A stretch of DNA of 6,711 nt from Alphaproteobacteria bacterium UBA2954 (GCA_002348585.1 DEBO01000125.1:1-6711); one strand, 5' to 3'. Shown: positions 1 through 6,180, counted from the first letter of the stretch. Numbers and translations are program-made. Notes: a model not told the origin generated them from the letters alone.

Positions 1-465
1 TTTGAAGACCTTGTGATATTGTTGGCTGAACTTAAAGCTGAGGCTGTCAGTCAACAACACAGTTGTTATGTCTTAGGCTGCGACCAAATCTTGGTTTGTG
101 CTAAACAGTTGCTCAGCAAACCTAAAAATCTAGCTGAAGCAAGGGCACATCTCTTAGCTTTGCAGGGCCGGAAACATGTGTTGATGACAGCTTGTGCTTT
201 GTTTCATGAGCAAAAGCGGATATGGCATCATCTTTCAACGTCAACTATGATGATGCGTACTCTATCCGAAGCTGAGATTGACAATTATATTGCTGGTTTT
301 CCGGAAGCTTGTATGTCTTCGCCTGGTGCATATCAAGTTGAAACGGGAGGTGCGCATCTTTTTACTGACATTGCTGGATCAAATTATGATATATTGGGAC
401 TGCCCATGTTGCCTTTATTGGCGTTCTTGCGTGGACGAGGCCTCACAGTTAGAAAAACAGGCTGA
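1..465 (+). CDS. maf: Maf family nucleotide pyrophosphatase, 5' end missing
   Basis: Maf proteins are cytoplasmic nucleoside triphosphate pyrophosphatases that hydrolyse modified or non-canonical nucleotides, or dTTP and UTP, to monophosphate and pyrophosphate. The reading frame is open from base 1, so the gene begins before the window; about 154 residues are visible. The N-terminal substrate loop with its conserved Ser-x-x-Arg is therefore not seen. Visible family marks are GCDQIL with the catalytic-region Asp, LSKP with the conserved Lys, the MR of MMMRTLS, PGAYQVE, and a C-terminal NYDILGLPMLPLLAFLR segment. The residue after YQV is Glu where the dTTP/UTP-type YhdE has Gln, as in many alphaproteobacterial copies, so I do not assign a substrate. 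An internal GTG at base 13 should not be taken as the start. coaE starts three bases after the stop, suggesting co-transcription. Family certain; specificity not. Confidence 0.93.
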   Translation, partial: FEDLVILLAELKAEAVSQQHSCYVLGCDQILVCAKQLLSKPKNLAEARAHLLALQGRKHVLMTACALFHEQKRIWHHLSTSTMMMRTLSEAEIDNYIAGFPEACMSSPGAYQVETGGAHLFTDIAGSNYDILGLPMLPLLAFLRGRGLTVRKTG

Positions 466-468
466 AAG

Positions 469-1065
469 ATGCTTATTGTTGGTTTAACAGGGTCTATAGC
501 GACGGGAAAATCAGCAACTGCAGCTATGCTTCGCCGATTAAATTTTCAAGTTCATGATTCTGATAAAGCTGCGCATCAGCTTATGGGTCCAGGCGGTCGC
601 GCGGTTGATGATATAATGTCTTTGTTTGGCTCTGAAGTGGTTAATATGGTTTCAGGTGTAAATCGCATCTGTTTAGGTAATATTGTATTTGCCGATCCGG
701 CCAAACGACTTCTGCTAGAGCAGATCTTGCACCCGCTTATCCGTGAGCAAAAGCAAAGATTTATTCAGCAAAACAGGCTTCAGCGCAGAAAAGCGGTGTT
801 TTTGGATGTGCCCTTGTTATTTGAAACAGGTGGTGATCGTGATTGTGATCGTGTAATCACTTTGTGGTGTCCAGCATTCCTGCAATCTGCGCGTGCTTTG
901 CGGCGGCGGGGTATGACAGAAAAAAAACTCTCATCTGTTGTGAACGCACAATGGCCACAATCAAAAAAATGTCATTTATCTGATCTTGCACTTCCATCAT
1001 CCTTAGGCCAAGCTGAAACATTCAGACGTCTGAAGAGATGGTTAAGAACGGAAAACCTTATTTGA
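469..1065 (+). CDS. coaE: Dephospho-CoA kinase
   Basis: Phosphorylates the 3'-hydroxyl of the ribose of dephospho-CoA using ATP, the final step of coenzyme A synthesis in the cytoplasm. The 198-residue length is normal. The Walker A loop GSIATGKS occupies residues 8-15 (Lys14, Ser15), followed by HDSD at 29-32 with the conserved acidic residues. Further marks are HP at 88-89, the DVPLLFET signature at 113-120, the Arg-rich lid RALRRRGMT near 142-150, and QWP at 161-163 where most relatives have QMP or QLP. The ATG lies three bases after the maf stop, within the end of the maf message, so translation is probably coupled. dnaQ follows after 20 bases. In many alphaproteobacteria aroE lies between maf and coaE; here it does not. 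Assignment is secure. Confidence 0.97.
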   Translation: MLIVGLTGSIATGKSATAAMLRRLNFQVHDSDKAAHQLMGPGGRAVDDIMSLFGSEVVNMVSGVNRICLGNIVFADPAKRLLLEQILHPLIREQKQRFIQQNRLQRRKAVFLDVPLLFETGGDRDCDRVITLWCPAFLQSARALRRRGMTEKKLSSVVNAQWPQSKKCHLSDLALPSSLGQAETFRRLKRWLRTENLI

Positions 1066-1085
1066 AAGAAAGGTCGGTTAGGCTC

Positions 1086-1796
1086 ATGCGTCACTTGGTT
1101 CTCGATACCGAAACAACTGGATTATCTGCAACAGAAGGTCATCGCATCATTGAAATTGGCGCTGTAGAAATGGTAAATCTTTCTGTTACTGGTCGCTCTC
1201 TTCATCTGTATATAAATCCAGAACGTGATATAGATGTCAGTGCACAAGAAATACATGGGTTATCTCCTGAATTTTTAGCAGACAAACCGGTATTTGCTGA
1301 TATTTTGACTAAACTTATAGACTTTATTAAAGATGATCTGCTGGTGATTCATAATGCGCCCTTTGATATAGGCTTTTTGAATGCTGAGTTTTCACGTTGC
1401 GGTCATCCGCCCTTGTCTATGGAGCGTGTGATCGACACTCTACCACTAGCACGCCAAAAATATCCAGGTGCTCAAGCCAGTTTGGACGCGTTATGCAGAA
1501 GATTTGGTGTTGATAATTCGCACCGTGATTTGCATGGTGCTTTGATAGATGCAGATCTTCTAGCTTCTGTATTTGTGGAATTAAAGGGTGGTCGACAACC
1601 GGATTTGAAATTGGATGGTGGCACAGAAAACGAACTATCAGAGGTAAATATATCTGGCGAGAATAAAAATCTTTCTGGATTTATTCTGCGCAAACGCTCT
1701 GTGCGGCCTGCACGCATATTCGCGGTATCTGATATTGAAACTGCTGCACATAAGGACTTGTTAGCGAGGATGCACGATCCGATTTGGTTGCGTTGA
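1086..1796 (+). CDS. dnaQ: DNA polymerase III epsilon subunit, 3'-5' proofreading exonuclease
   Basis: Epsilon removes mismatched 3' nucleotides during replication as part of the polymerase III core. The 236-residue product shows all three exonuclease motifs: Exo I DTETTGL with Asp7 and Glu9, Exo II around HNAPFDIGFLNAE with Asp94, and Exo III as LHGALIDA with His150 and Asp155, the DEDDh pattern. The tail after about residue 170 is variable and ends in a basic to hydrophobic segment, where family members contact the polymerase alpha subunit. I chose the ATG at 1086 because it places VLDTETTGL at the usual distance from the N-terminus. An in-frame ATG at 1038 would add 16 unlike residues and overlap coaE. 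A weak AAAGG lies 12 bases upstream of the chosen start. The gene converges on secB with 16 bases between stops. Secure identification; start moderately sure. Confidence 0.95.
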   Translation: MRHLVLDTETTGLSATEGHRIIEIGAVEMVNLSVTGRSLHLYINPERDIDVSAQEIHGLSPEFLADKPVFADILTKLIDFIKDDLLVIHNAPFDIGFLNAEFSRCGHPPLSMERVIDTLPLARQKYPGAQASLDALCRRFGVDNSHRDLHGALIDADLLASVFVELKGGRQPDLKLDGGTENELSEVNISGENKNLSGFILRKRSVRPARIFAVSDIETAAHKDLLARMHDPIWLR

Positions 1797-1812
1797 ATGT
1801 TTCTGGAAACGA

Positions 1813-2298
1813 TTATTCAGAAGATGAATTAGATTTTTTTTTATCTTTCTGCTCAGAATCTAAGACATTATTTTGATATAAAGCAACAAAATCTATTGGG
1901 TTGAGGTTAAGGGGCAAAAAGCCACCATCACGAGTTATATCTGACATTATTGCGCGTGCAAATGGAAATAGTAAGCGTGGTCCTTCAATCATCATCAGTG
2001 GCTGAATTTTGTCGTTACTAATATTTGTTGCCGACATCAAACCAGCATAAGAAAGTTCAGCAACGAAGAGTGCTTTCTCTTCAACTTTTGCAGTCGCAGT
2101 CAGTATCAGCTCAACTTCAAACAAGGTTTCATTTATGCGCTTTGCGGTAACATTTACTCCAATTTGCACATCCGGTTGACCGAGAGTTTTTACAAAACAA
2201 TCTGGTGCGGCTGGGCTTTCAAAGGATAAATCTTTCACATATTGCGCGTGCACGCTGATTTGCTGTTGGGTGTCAGATGATGAATGTTTTTCTTCCAT
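1813..2298 (-). CDS. secB: Protein-export chaperone SecB
   Basis: SecB is a cytoplasmic tetrameric chaperone that keeps preproteins unfolded and hands them to SecA for export through SecYEG. The 161-residue product matches the family along its length: YVKDLSFESP at 20-29, the EVELILTATA strand at 61-70, FVAELSYAGLMS at 78-89 where the SecA-contacting Glu81 sits, and the strong block IEGPRLLFPFARAIMSD at 104-120 followed by RDGGFLPLNLNPIDFVALY at 123-141. The N-terminal dozen residues and the last 17 (Lys-, Ser- and Glu-rich) are low-complexity tails. fxsA lies upstream on the same strand, 105 bases away, which leaves room for a promoter of its own. No strong Shine-Dalgarno is seen; a GAGAG lies rather far upstream of the ATG. 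SecB next to FxsA and opposite DnaQ is a common alphaproteobacterial arrangement. Confidence 0.97.
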   Translation of the reverse strand: MEEKHSSSDTQQQISVHAQYVKDLSFESPAAPDCFVKTLGQPDVQIGVNVTAKRINETLFEVELILTATAKVEEKALFVAELSYAGLMSATNISNDKIQPLMMIEGPRLLFPFARAIMSDITRDGGFLPLNLNPIDFVALYQNNVLDSEQKDKKKSNSSSE

Positions 2299-2354
2299 TT
2301 TTTCTGTTCACTCTCAAAAAGGGGTGATTTAAGACTACGAGGGTCTGTTTTTTG

Positions 2355-2383
2355 TATCTAGTAGTCCGTGAATTATCTCTCAA
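2355..2383 (-). promoter_or_regulatory. Candidate promoter for secB
   Basis: On the minus strand a TTGAGA (2383-2378) is followed after exactly 17 bases by TAGATA (2360-2355). The -35 matches the sigma-70 consensus at five of six positions but the -10 at only three. Transcription would begin around 2348, leaving a leader of about 50 bases before the secB ATG. A loose inverted repeat, GACTAC at 2333-2338 with GTAGTC at 2361-2366, brackets the -10 element. This is the best promoter-like pair in the fxsA-secB gap, but such matches arise by chance in A+T-rich DNA, and secB could also be read through from fxsA. Confidence 0.3.
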
Positions 2384-2403
2384 GCGTTAAAATAAATTTG
2401 CTG

Positions 2404-2940
2404 TTATTTTTGCGGATTGTCTTTTGATTCGTATTGTCCTTCTATAAGTTCGCCCTCCAGTGGTTTTTGATGTGCGTAAGATGAGGGACTTTTATGTTCT
2501 TTATCTTTATAGCTGTAGGAAGAAAAACCGTCTTTTGATCTAAATTGCGAGGGAAAGCCTGTGGAGAAACTTGATGAATAGGCAGTTTTACCCAACCAGC
2601 TGAGAAGAGATTGGCCAATCAGCACCCGCAGTACCGGTATAAAGCAAAGAAGGCCAATAAAATCTGTTACATACCCTGGCAGTAGCAACAAAACTGCACC
2701 CAACACAAAAGATGCCCCACTGGCTAGTGTTGATGTATTCATTTCCCCTTCGCTAATACTGCTTTGCCATTGTTTTAAAACCCATTTACCCTGCCGTTTC
2801 ATTAGTGCAACTCCAATGAAAGCGGTGACAAATATGCCTAGAAAAGTAACCAATCCACCAACTGTATTGCCGATTGCAATGAAAGCTTCGAATTCAATCC
2901 AGCCATAAATCCCAAAAAAAATGAGCAGAAGAAGAGGCAT
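2404..2940 (-). CDS. fxsA: FxsA family inner-membrane protein
   Basis: FxsA proteins are small cytoplasmic-membrane proteins. The E. coli member, when overproduced, relieves exclusion of phage T7 by the F plasmid, but the normal role is not established. The 178-residue product starts with a hydrophobic segment (2-13) and the conserved EFEAFIAIG at 16-24. A membrane segment follows at about 27-47, then a short polar loop and a long hydrophobic stretch at about 74-107 containing the family signature LGAVLLLLPGYVTDFIGLL. The C-terminal third is polar and Ser/Tyr-rich, ending near LIEGQYES, an acidic patch often seen in alphaproteobacterial copies. The start is supported by AAGGGA placed five bases before the ATG. 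secB lies downstream on the same strand and the Tim44-like gene diverges upstream. Confidence 0.93.
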   Translation of the reverse strand: MPLLLLIFFGIYGWIEFEAFIAIGNTVGGLVTFLGIFVTAFIGVALMKRQGKWVLKQWQSSISEGEMNTSTLASGASFVLGAVLLLLPGYVTDFIGLLCFIPVLRVLIGQSLLSWLGKTAYSSSFSTGFPSQFRSKDGFSSYSYKDKEHKSPSSYAHQKPLEGELIEGQYESKDNPQK

Positions 2941-3004
2941 TTTTATCCCTTTGCTTGTAACTTGGCACAGTAAAGCTTATGTCTACTAGTTATAAGGTAA
3001 ATAT

Positions 3005-3037
3005 GGGTAGTGATTGTTAAGATACAATCTGTTACCC
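3005..3037. promoter_or_regulatory. Interrupted dyad in the divergent fxsA / Tim44-like promoter region
   Basis: Two nested pairs of inverted repeats lie here. The inner pair is GATTGT (3012-3017) with ACAATC (3024-3029) around a six-base centre; the outer pair is GGGTA (3005-3009) with TACCC (3033-3037), offset from the inner arms by two and three bases. Eleven of eleven arm bases pair. It sits in the 151-base divergent region (2941-3091). A TACAAT (3023-3028) on the plus strand and the possible -35 zone of a TATAAC element (2994-2989) for fxsA both fall in it, so a bound protein could affect both genes. No T-run follows, so a terminator is unlikely. A TATAAA at 3051-3056 is the best -10 for the Tim44-like gene, but its -35 is poor. 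An operator is inferred, not shown. Confidence 0.4.
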
Positions 3038-3091
3038 TTCTTGCCGTACTTATAAAACAGATTAACTCTCTGGCTACTTGTGACGTGAACC

Positions 3092-3751
3092 ATGCCTTTT
3101 ATTGATATTCTTATTTTCGCAGCTATTGCGTTGTTTTTAATTTTCCGCTTAAGGTCCATTCTGGGCAGTCGTGACGGCTTTGAACAAAAGCGCCCCGAAC
3201 AATCCGCGTTTGATGGAACCGCTCAAACAGATAATGACAATGTTCCTAAAAAAATTGTTCCTTTGCGAACTAAAAAGACTGCTTCAAAAGTAGCAAATGG
3301 ACAAGGCCTTGAAGCTGTCCGTCAGGCAGACCCTTTGTTCAAAGATGATGAGTTTATGCAAGGTGCTGCCAGTGCGTTTAGCATGATTTTGCAGGCATTT
3401 GCTGACGGGGATCTGTCTACTTTGCGGCGACTTTTGGCTTTTGAACTCTATGAGGAGTTTGCACACAGCATACATACCCGCAATAAAGAAGGTGATCTGC
3501 TTACGATTACTGTTCATGCGATTAATGATGTTCAGCTTTCAGATGGGTCGGTGAAAGACTCCATTGCGTCTGTAACTGTCACGTTTGTCAGTGAACAAAG
3601 TCGTAGAGTTAAAAACAATGCTGGAGATATAGTAGAGGATGAAACAGAAGAACGGGCCGTTATTACTGATATCTGGATTTTTGAACGTGATACGCAATTG
3701 GAAGACCCTAATTGGAAGCTGGTTGAAACACAAAATGAGGTTGACAGCTGA
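3092..3751 (+). CDS. Tim44-like domain protein anchored in the inner membrane (TimA type)
   Basis: This is the bacterial relative of mitochondrial Tim44, the subunit that tethers the import motor to the inner membrane; in alphaproteobacteria the homologue is a membrane-anchored protein whose exact role is unsettled. The 219 residues begin with a single hydrophobic segment (about 4-19), then RLRSILGSRDGFE (19-31), a conserved junction in alphaproteobacterial members. A polar, probably disordered linker runs to about residue 78. The globular Tim44-like domain spans about 80-213: FMQGAASAFSMILQAFADGDLSTLRRLL at 88-115, a strand-rich middle, then DIWIFERD at 193-200 and DPNWKLVET at 205-213. No Shine-Dalgarno is visible before the ATG, so start confidence rests on the conserved N-terminus. 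The Smr gene follows after 54 bases, without the mltA gene commonly found between them. Confidence 0.9.
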   Translation: MPFIDILIFAAIALFLIFRLRSILGSRDGFEQKRPEQSAFDGTAQTDNDNVPKKIVPLRTKKTASKVANGQGLEAVRQADPLFKDDEFMQGAASAFSMILQAFADGDLSTLRRLLAFELYEEFAHSIHTRNKEGDLLTITVHAINDVQLSDGSVKDSIASVTVTFVSEQSRRVKNNAGDIVEDETEERAVITDIWIFERDTQLEDPNWKLVETQNEVDS

Positions 3752-3759
3752 TTGGACCT

Positions 3760-3805
3760 AAAAGGCATTTGCCATAAGAACAGATTTAACCCAGAAAAGG
3801 CATTT
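3760..3805 (+). repeat. 11-base direct repeat spanning the Smr ribosome binding site
   Basis: AAAAGGCATTT occurs at 3760-3770 and again at 3795-3805, a period of 35 bases, in the 54-base gap between the Tim44-like and Smr genes. The second copy ends directly at the ATG at 3806 and supplies GAAAAGG as ribosome binding site with a five-base spacer. The first copy is followed by GCCATA and has no start codon at the matching position. This is seen directly; its origin, a small local duplication or chance, is open. Confidence 0.55.
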
Positions 3806-4402
3806 ATGGGACACAACGGCAATGACATTCCGCTAGATCCTACAGGGCGGCATGATGAAGATAGGATACTTTGGGAAAAAGTGACCCAAAGCGTCAGAAG
3901 AACAAACCCACAACCAGCTTCTCAAACACCAAAGCAGAGAAGGGGCTCGAAGACAGGGCCACAGAAAACAGGTTTGACTGGTCGCTCACAGTCTGTCCAG
4001 ACTGGTAGAGAAAAAGCTAAAACATCACCTGATAAAAAAATTCTAGCAGATTTTCGGTTAGGTGAAACATCTGGAATAGACAGAACATCAGCTCGTCGGA
4101 TGCAACGTGGTCAGATACATATAGAAGATAGATTAGATTTACATGGTCTGTCGCAAGAACAAGCGCAAAAAGAAGTTAAAGCCTTCATTGGCAGTGCTGT
4201 GCAGAAAAACCTTCGGCTTGTGTTGATTATCACTGGAAAGGGCCGTGACGGTCATGGCATTCTGCGTGAAAAGGTCCCGGAGTGGTTGAAAGATGTGCCG
4301 CTGTGCTACCATTTGAATGCTATCTCATATGCCCAGCCGAAAGATGGTGGAAAGGGTGCATTGTACATCCGTCTGAAACGTCAGCGTGAAGAGATAAAAT
4401 GA
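3806..4402 (+). CDS. Smr domain protein, possible endonuclease
   Basis: Smr (small MutS-related) domains bind nucleic acids and several nick DNA or cleave RNA; substrates of the stand-alone alphaproteobacterial proteins are not established. The 198-residue product begins with DEDRILWEKVTQSVRR (17-32), a conserved N-terminal helix of this group, followed by a long basic, Gln/Lys/Thr-rich linker (33-100). The Smr domain fills about 105-195: RLDLHG at 109-114 with the hallmark DLHG, LIITGKGRDGHG at 140-151 with TGKG, and GGKGALYIRLKR at 181-192. The usual His before the second GG is Asp180 here. I chose the ATG at 3806 for its strong GAAAAGG and fit to the family start; a TTG at 3752 would add 18 unlike residues. 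Its TGA overlaps the ATG of the next gene as ATGA, indicating translational coupling with the XRE regulator. Confidence 0.9.
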   Translation: MGHNGNDIPLDPTGRHDEDRILWEKVTQSVRRTNPQPASQTPKQRRGSKTGPQKTGLTGRSQSVQTGREKAKTSPDKKILADFRLGETSGIDRTSARRMQRGQIHIEDRLDLHGLSQEQAQKEVKAFIGSAVQKNLRLVLIITGKGRDGHGILREKVPEWLKDVPLCYHLNAISYAQPKDGGKGALYIRLKRQREEIK

Positions 4403-4818
4403 CCCCTTTTGGCCTTAAATCGAGACAATTACGACGCCAGAAAGGTGTGACTTTGCAAGAACAGGCAGAAGTGTTGGGCGTATCGGCCGCATACATTTCA
4501 GCACTTGAGCACGGCCAAAGGGGTAAGCCCTCACCGGCTTTTGTTGACCAGATATGTGTCTGGTTTGGATTGATATGGGATGATGCTGAGCAGCTGAAAT
4601 ATTTAGCGCAGATGTCGCACCCAAAGCCAACAATGAAGACAGGCGGCCTGTCAGCTGAAGCAACATTTTTGGCTAATCTGCTGGCACAGAACATTGACCG
4701 ACTATCTGACGTGCAGTGTTCAGACTTAAGTGAAGCCCTGAACAATCAATTAGGAACAGGTAAATTATCTGCTTATATTTTATCTAGTGTGGACGAAGCG
4801 TCCTCTGATAAGGCGTGA
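4399..4818 (+). CDS. XRE-type helix-turn-helix protein coupled to the Smr gene
   Basis: A 139-residue cytoplasmic protein with a Cro/cI-type DNA-binding domain at about 4-62. The helix-turn-helix core is TLQEQAEVLGVSAAYISALEHG at 18-39, shortened here only by reference to its key residues Gln22, Gly27, Ser29, Tyr32 and Glu37. A GKPSPAFVDQICVWFGL segment (42-58) follows, then the group-specific DDAEQLKYLAQMSHPK (61-76) and GLSAEATFLANLLAQNI (83-99). The last 40 residues look unconserved. The start overlaps the Smr stop as ATGA, so the two are almost surely translated together. Close relatives sit beside Smr genes in many alphaproteobacteria; the DNA targets are not known. A palindrome 50 bases past its stop (inner arms 4868-4881) is an obvious candidate site, but that link is only positional. 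No effector-binding domain is seen. Confidence 0.88.
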   Translation: MTPFGLKSRQLRRQKGVTLQEQAEVLGVSAAYISALEHGQRGKPSPAFVDQICVWFGLIWDDAEQLKYLAQMSHPKPTMKTGGLSAEATFLANLLAQNIDRLSDVQCSDLSEALNNQLGTGKLSAYILSSVDEASSDKA

Positions 4819-4857
4819 GCTTCATCTGGAATTTTATATGGAAAGCTGTTATCAAGT

Positions 4858-4890
4858 CACTCGAATAGTGAACAGGTTCACAATAGAGTG
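4858..4890. promoter_or_regulatory. Dyad just upstream of hisB, operator or leader hairpin
   Basis: The inner palindrome is GTGAAC (4868-4873), a two-base centre AG, and GTTCAC (4876-4881). It is enclosed by CACTC (4858-4862) and GAGTG (4886-4890), with unpaired GAATA and AATA between inner and outer arms. All eleven arm bases pair. The last base of the outer arm touches the GGGG of the likely hisB ribosome binding site, 12 bases before the ATG. As DNA it could be a repressor site; as RNA it would form a hairpin crowding the ribosome site. No T-run follows, so it is not a classic terminator. No convincing promoter is seen in the 84-base gap. Confidence 0.42.
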
Positions 4891-4902
4891 GGGCGGACCG
4901 CC

Positions 4903-5505
4903 ATGTCACGTAATGCGCAAATTGAAAGAAAAACTAAAGAAACACAGATCTCTGTCACTCTGAATATTGACGGAACTGGCCAGGCTGATATCAATACAGG
5001 CATTGGGTTTCTTGACCACATGCTGGAACAACTTGCTCGACACAGCCTCATGGATATCACCCTTAAAGCAAAGGGTGATTTACATATCGATGACCACCAC
5101 ACTACTGAAGATACAGGATGGGCGATCGGCGCAGCCTTGGACAAGGCCCTTGACGACCGTGCGGGAATTAACCGCTATGCGAACAGCTATGCGCCTATGG
5201 ATGAATGTCTCAGCCGAGTGGTTTTGGATGTATCCGGCCGCCCATTTTTGATTTGGCAGGTTGATTTACCTGCGGAAAAACTTGGTACTATGGAAACCGA
5301 ACTATTTCGAGAATGGTTTCAGGCCTTTGCAATGAGTGCAGGGTTGACCTTGCATGTGAAAAATGAATATGGCGAAAATACACACCATATTATCGAAAGC
5401 TGTTTCAAGGCTCTGGCCCGTGCTTTGCGTCAAGCCACTGAAATTGATCCCCGTGGTGACGGGCGCATACCGTCAACAAAAGGCGTGCTAGGCGGATCTT
5501 TATAA
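4903..5505 (+). CDS. hisB: Imidazoleglycerol-phosphate dehydratase
   Basis: Dehydrates imidazole glycerol phosphate to imidazole acetol phosphate in histidine synthesis, using two manganese ions in a large symmetric oligomer. The 200-residue product is the single-function form, without the N-terminal histidinol phosphatase of E. coli HisB. Metal-binding motifs of the two half-domains are HHTTED at 65-70 and HHIIE at 161-165. GIGFLDHML at 33-41, DHM-linked HSLMD at 47-51, PMDECLSRV at 98-106, [10 protein letters not shown] at 109-118 and the C-terminal [10 protein letters not shown] at 191-200 are all family-typical. I chose the ATG at 4903; a GTG at 4888 would add five unlike residues and consume the GTGGGG ribosome site. 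hisH follows after 12 bases in the same direction, so the two form an operon. Confidence 0.97.
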   Translation: MSRNAQIERKTKETQISVTLNIDGTGQADINTGIGFLDHMLEQLARHSLMDITLKAKGDLHIDDHHTTEDTGWAIGAALDKALDDRAGINRYANSYAPMDECLSRVVLDVSGRPFLIWQVDLPAEKLGTMETELFREWFQAFAMSAGLTLHVKNEYGENTHHIIESCFKALARALRQATEIDPRGDGRIPSTKGVLGGSL

Positions 5506-5517
5506 AATAGGCGTTAG

Positions 5518-6180
5518 ATGAAAATTGGAATCATAGATTATGGATCAGGAAATCTACATTCTGTCCAAAATGCTATTCGTCAGGCAGCCTCAGTTGCCTG
5601 CCCGGGTGATGACATTGAACGAATCACTTCAGCACACGATTTAAAAAGCTGCGACCGGATCATTTTACCAGGCGTTGGTCATTTTGCTGACTGTTATGCT
5701 GGCTTGTCTGCAATAGAGGACATGATCGAAACTTTGAATGACCTCGTTAGGGCGCAGGCACGCCCATTTCTTGGCATATGTGTCGGGATGCAGCTTCTCG
5801 CTGATTTGGGTAATGAGGGCGGCACAGCTGTTCCCGGTTTGGGCTGGGTTCCGGGTGATGTGATCCATCTTGGCGAGAAGATGGACAAACAGAAACTGTC
5901 CACTTTGAAAATTCCACATATTGGTTGGAACCACTTGCAGCTTAATCAGCCTAATCATCCTGTTTTGGCGCAAATGCGAAACCAGATGCAGGTTTATTTT
6001 GTACATAGCTATATATTTCAGCTGGCCCAACCATCTCATTGTCTGGCCACAGCTTCATATGGTGTGGATGTGGCAGCAGTGATTGGGTACGAAAATGTAA
6101 TTGCTACGCAATTTCACCCTGAAAAAAGCCAGCAAGCTGGTCAGTGTTTTTTGCAGGAGTTTCTAAAATGGCAGCCTTGA
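5518..6180 (+). CDS. hisH: Imidazole glycerol phosphate synthase, glutamine amidotransferase subunit
   Basis: HisH hydrolyses glutamine and passes ammonia to HisF, which makes imidazole glycerol phosphate and AICAR. The 220-residue protein is a class I amidotransferase: IIDYGSGNLHSV at 5-16, the oxyanion-side PGVG at 51-54, and the nucleophile elbow FLGICVGMQLL at 84-94 with Cys88. The triad is completed by His200 and Glu202 in TQFHPEKS. KIPHIGWN at 131-138 and YFVHSY at 160-165 are HisH-specific and exclude related amidotransferases such as PabA or TrpG. The start follows hisB by 12 bases, with only a weak GGCG as ribosome site. hisF and hisA are not in the window and presumably lie beyond the acetyltransferase gene. 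The last codons overlap a small open frame at 6168-6215. Confidence 0.97.
   Translation: MKIGIIDYGSGNLHSVQNAIRQAASVACPGDDIERITSAHDLKSCDRIILPGVGHFADCYAGLSAIEDMIETLNDLVRAQARPFLGICVGMQLLADLGNEGGTAVPGLGWVPGDVIHLGEKMDKQKLSTLKIPHIGWNHLQLNQPNHPVLAQMRNQMQVYFVHSYIFQLAQPSHCLATASYGVDVAAVIGYENVIATQFHPEKSQQAGQCFLQEFLKWQP

Noticed and set aside
1800..1842. Possible bidirectional terminator between dnaQ and secB: TTCTG (1801-1805) with CAGAA (1818-1822), followed by a run of nine T.
   Set aside because: The stem is only five base pairs with a twelve-base loop, the T-run starts eleven bases after the stem, and it encodes the Lys run at the SecB C-terminus.
2333..2366. Inverted repeat GACTAC / GTAGTC in the fxsA-secB gap as an fxsA terminator.
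   Set aside because: Six-base arms with a 22-base loop, no extension of pairing and no T-run on the minus strand; mentioned only with the candidate secB promoter.
2976..2996. CTTAT / ATAAG inverted repeat around ACTAGT upstream of fxsA.
   Set aside because: Five-base A+T-rich arms whose centre does not coincide with the ACTAGT palindrome; likely chance.
3532..3828. Minus-strand open frame of 98 codons opposite the Tim44-like gene end.
   Set aside because: No recognisable domain and fully antisense to a conserved coding region.
4320..4745. Minus-strand open frame of 141 codons opposite the Smr end and XRE gene.
   Set aside because: Cys/Ser-rich translation without family features, lying opposite two well-supported genes; a shadow frame.
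4868..4881. GTGAACAGGTTCAC as a LexA (SOS) box.
   Set aside because: Known alphaproteobacterial LexA sites are GTTC-N7-GTTC direct repeats and Gram-positive ones have GAAC-N4-GTTC; the two-base spacing here fits neither, and hisB is not an SOS gene.
5665..6039. Minus-strand open frame of 124 codons opposite hisH.
   Set aside because: Antisense to conserved hisH motifs; its translation shows no family pattern.
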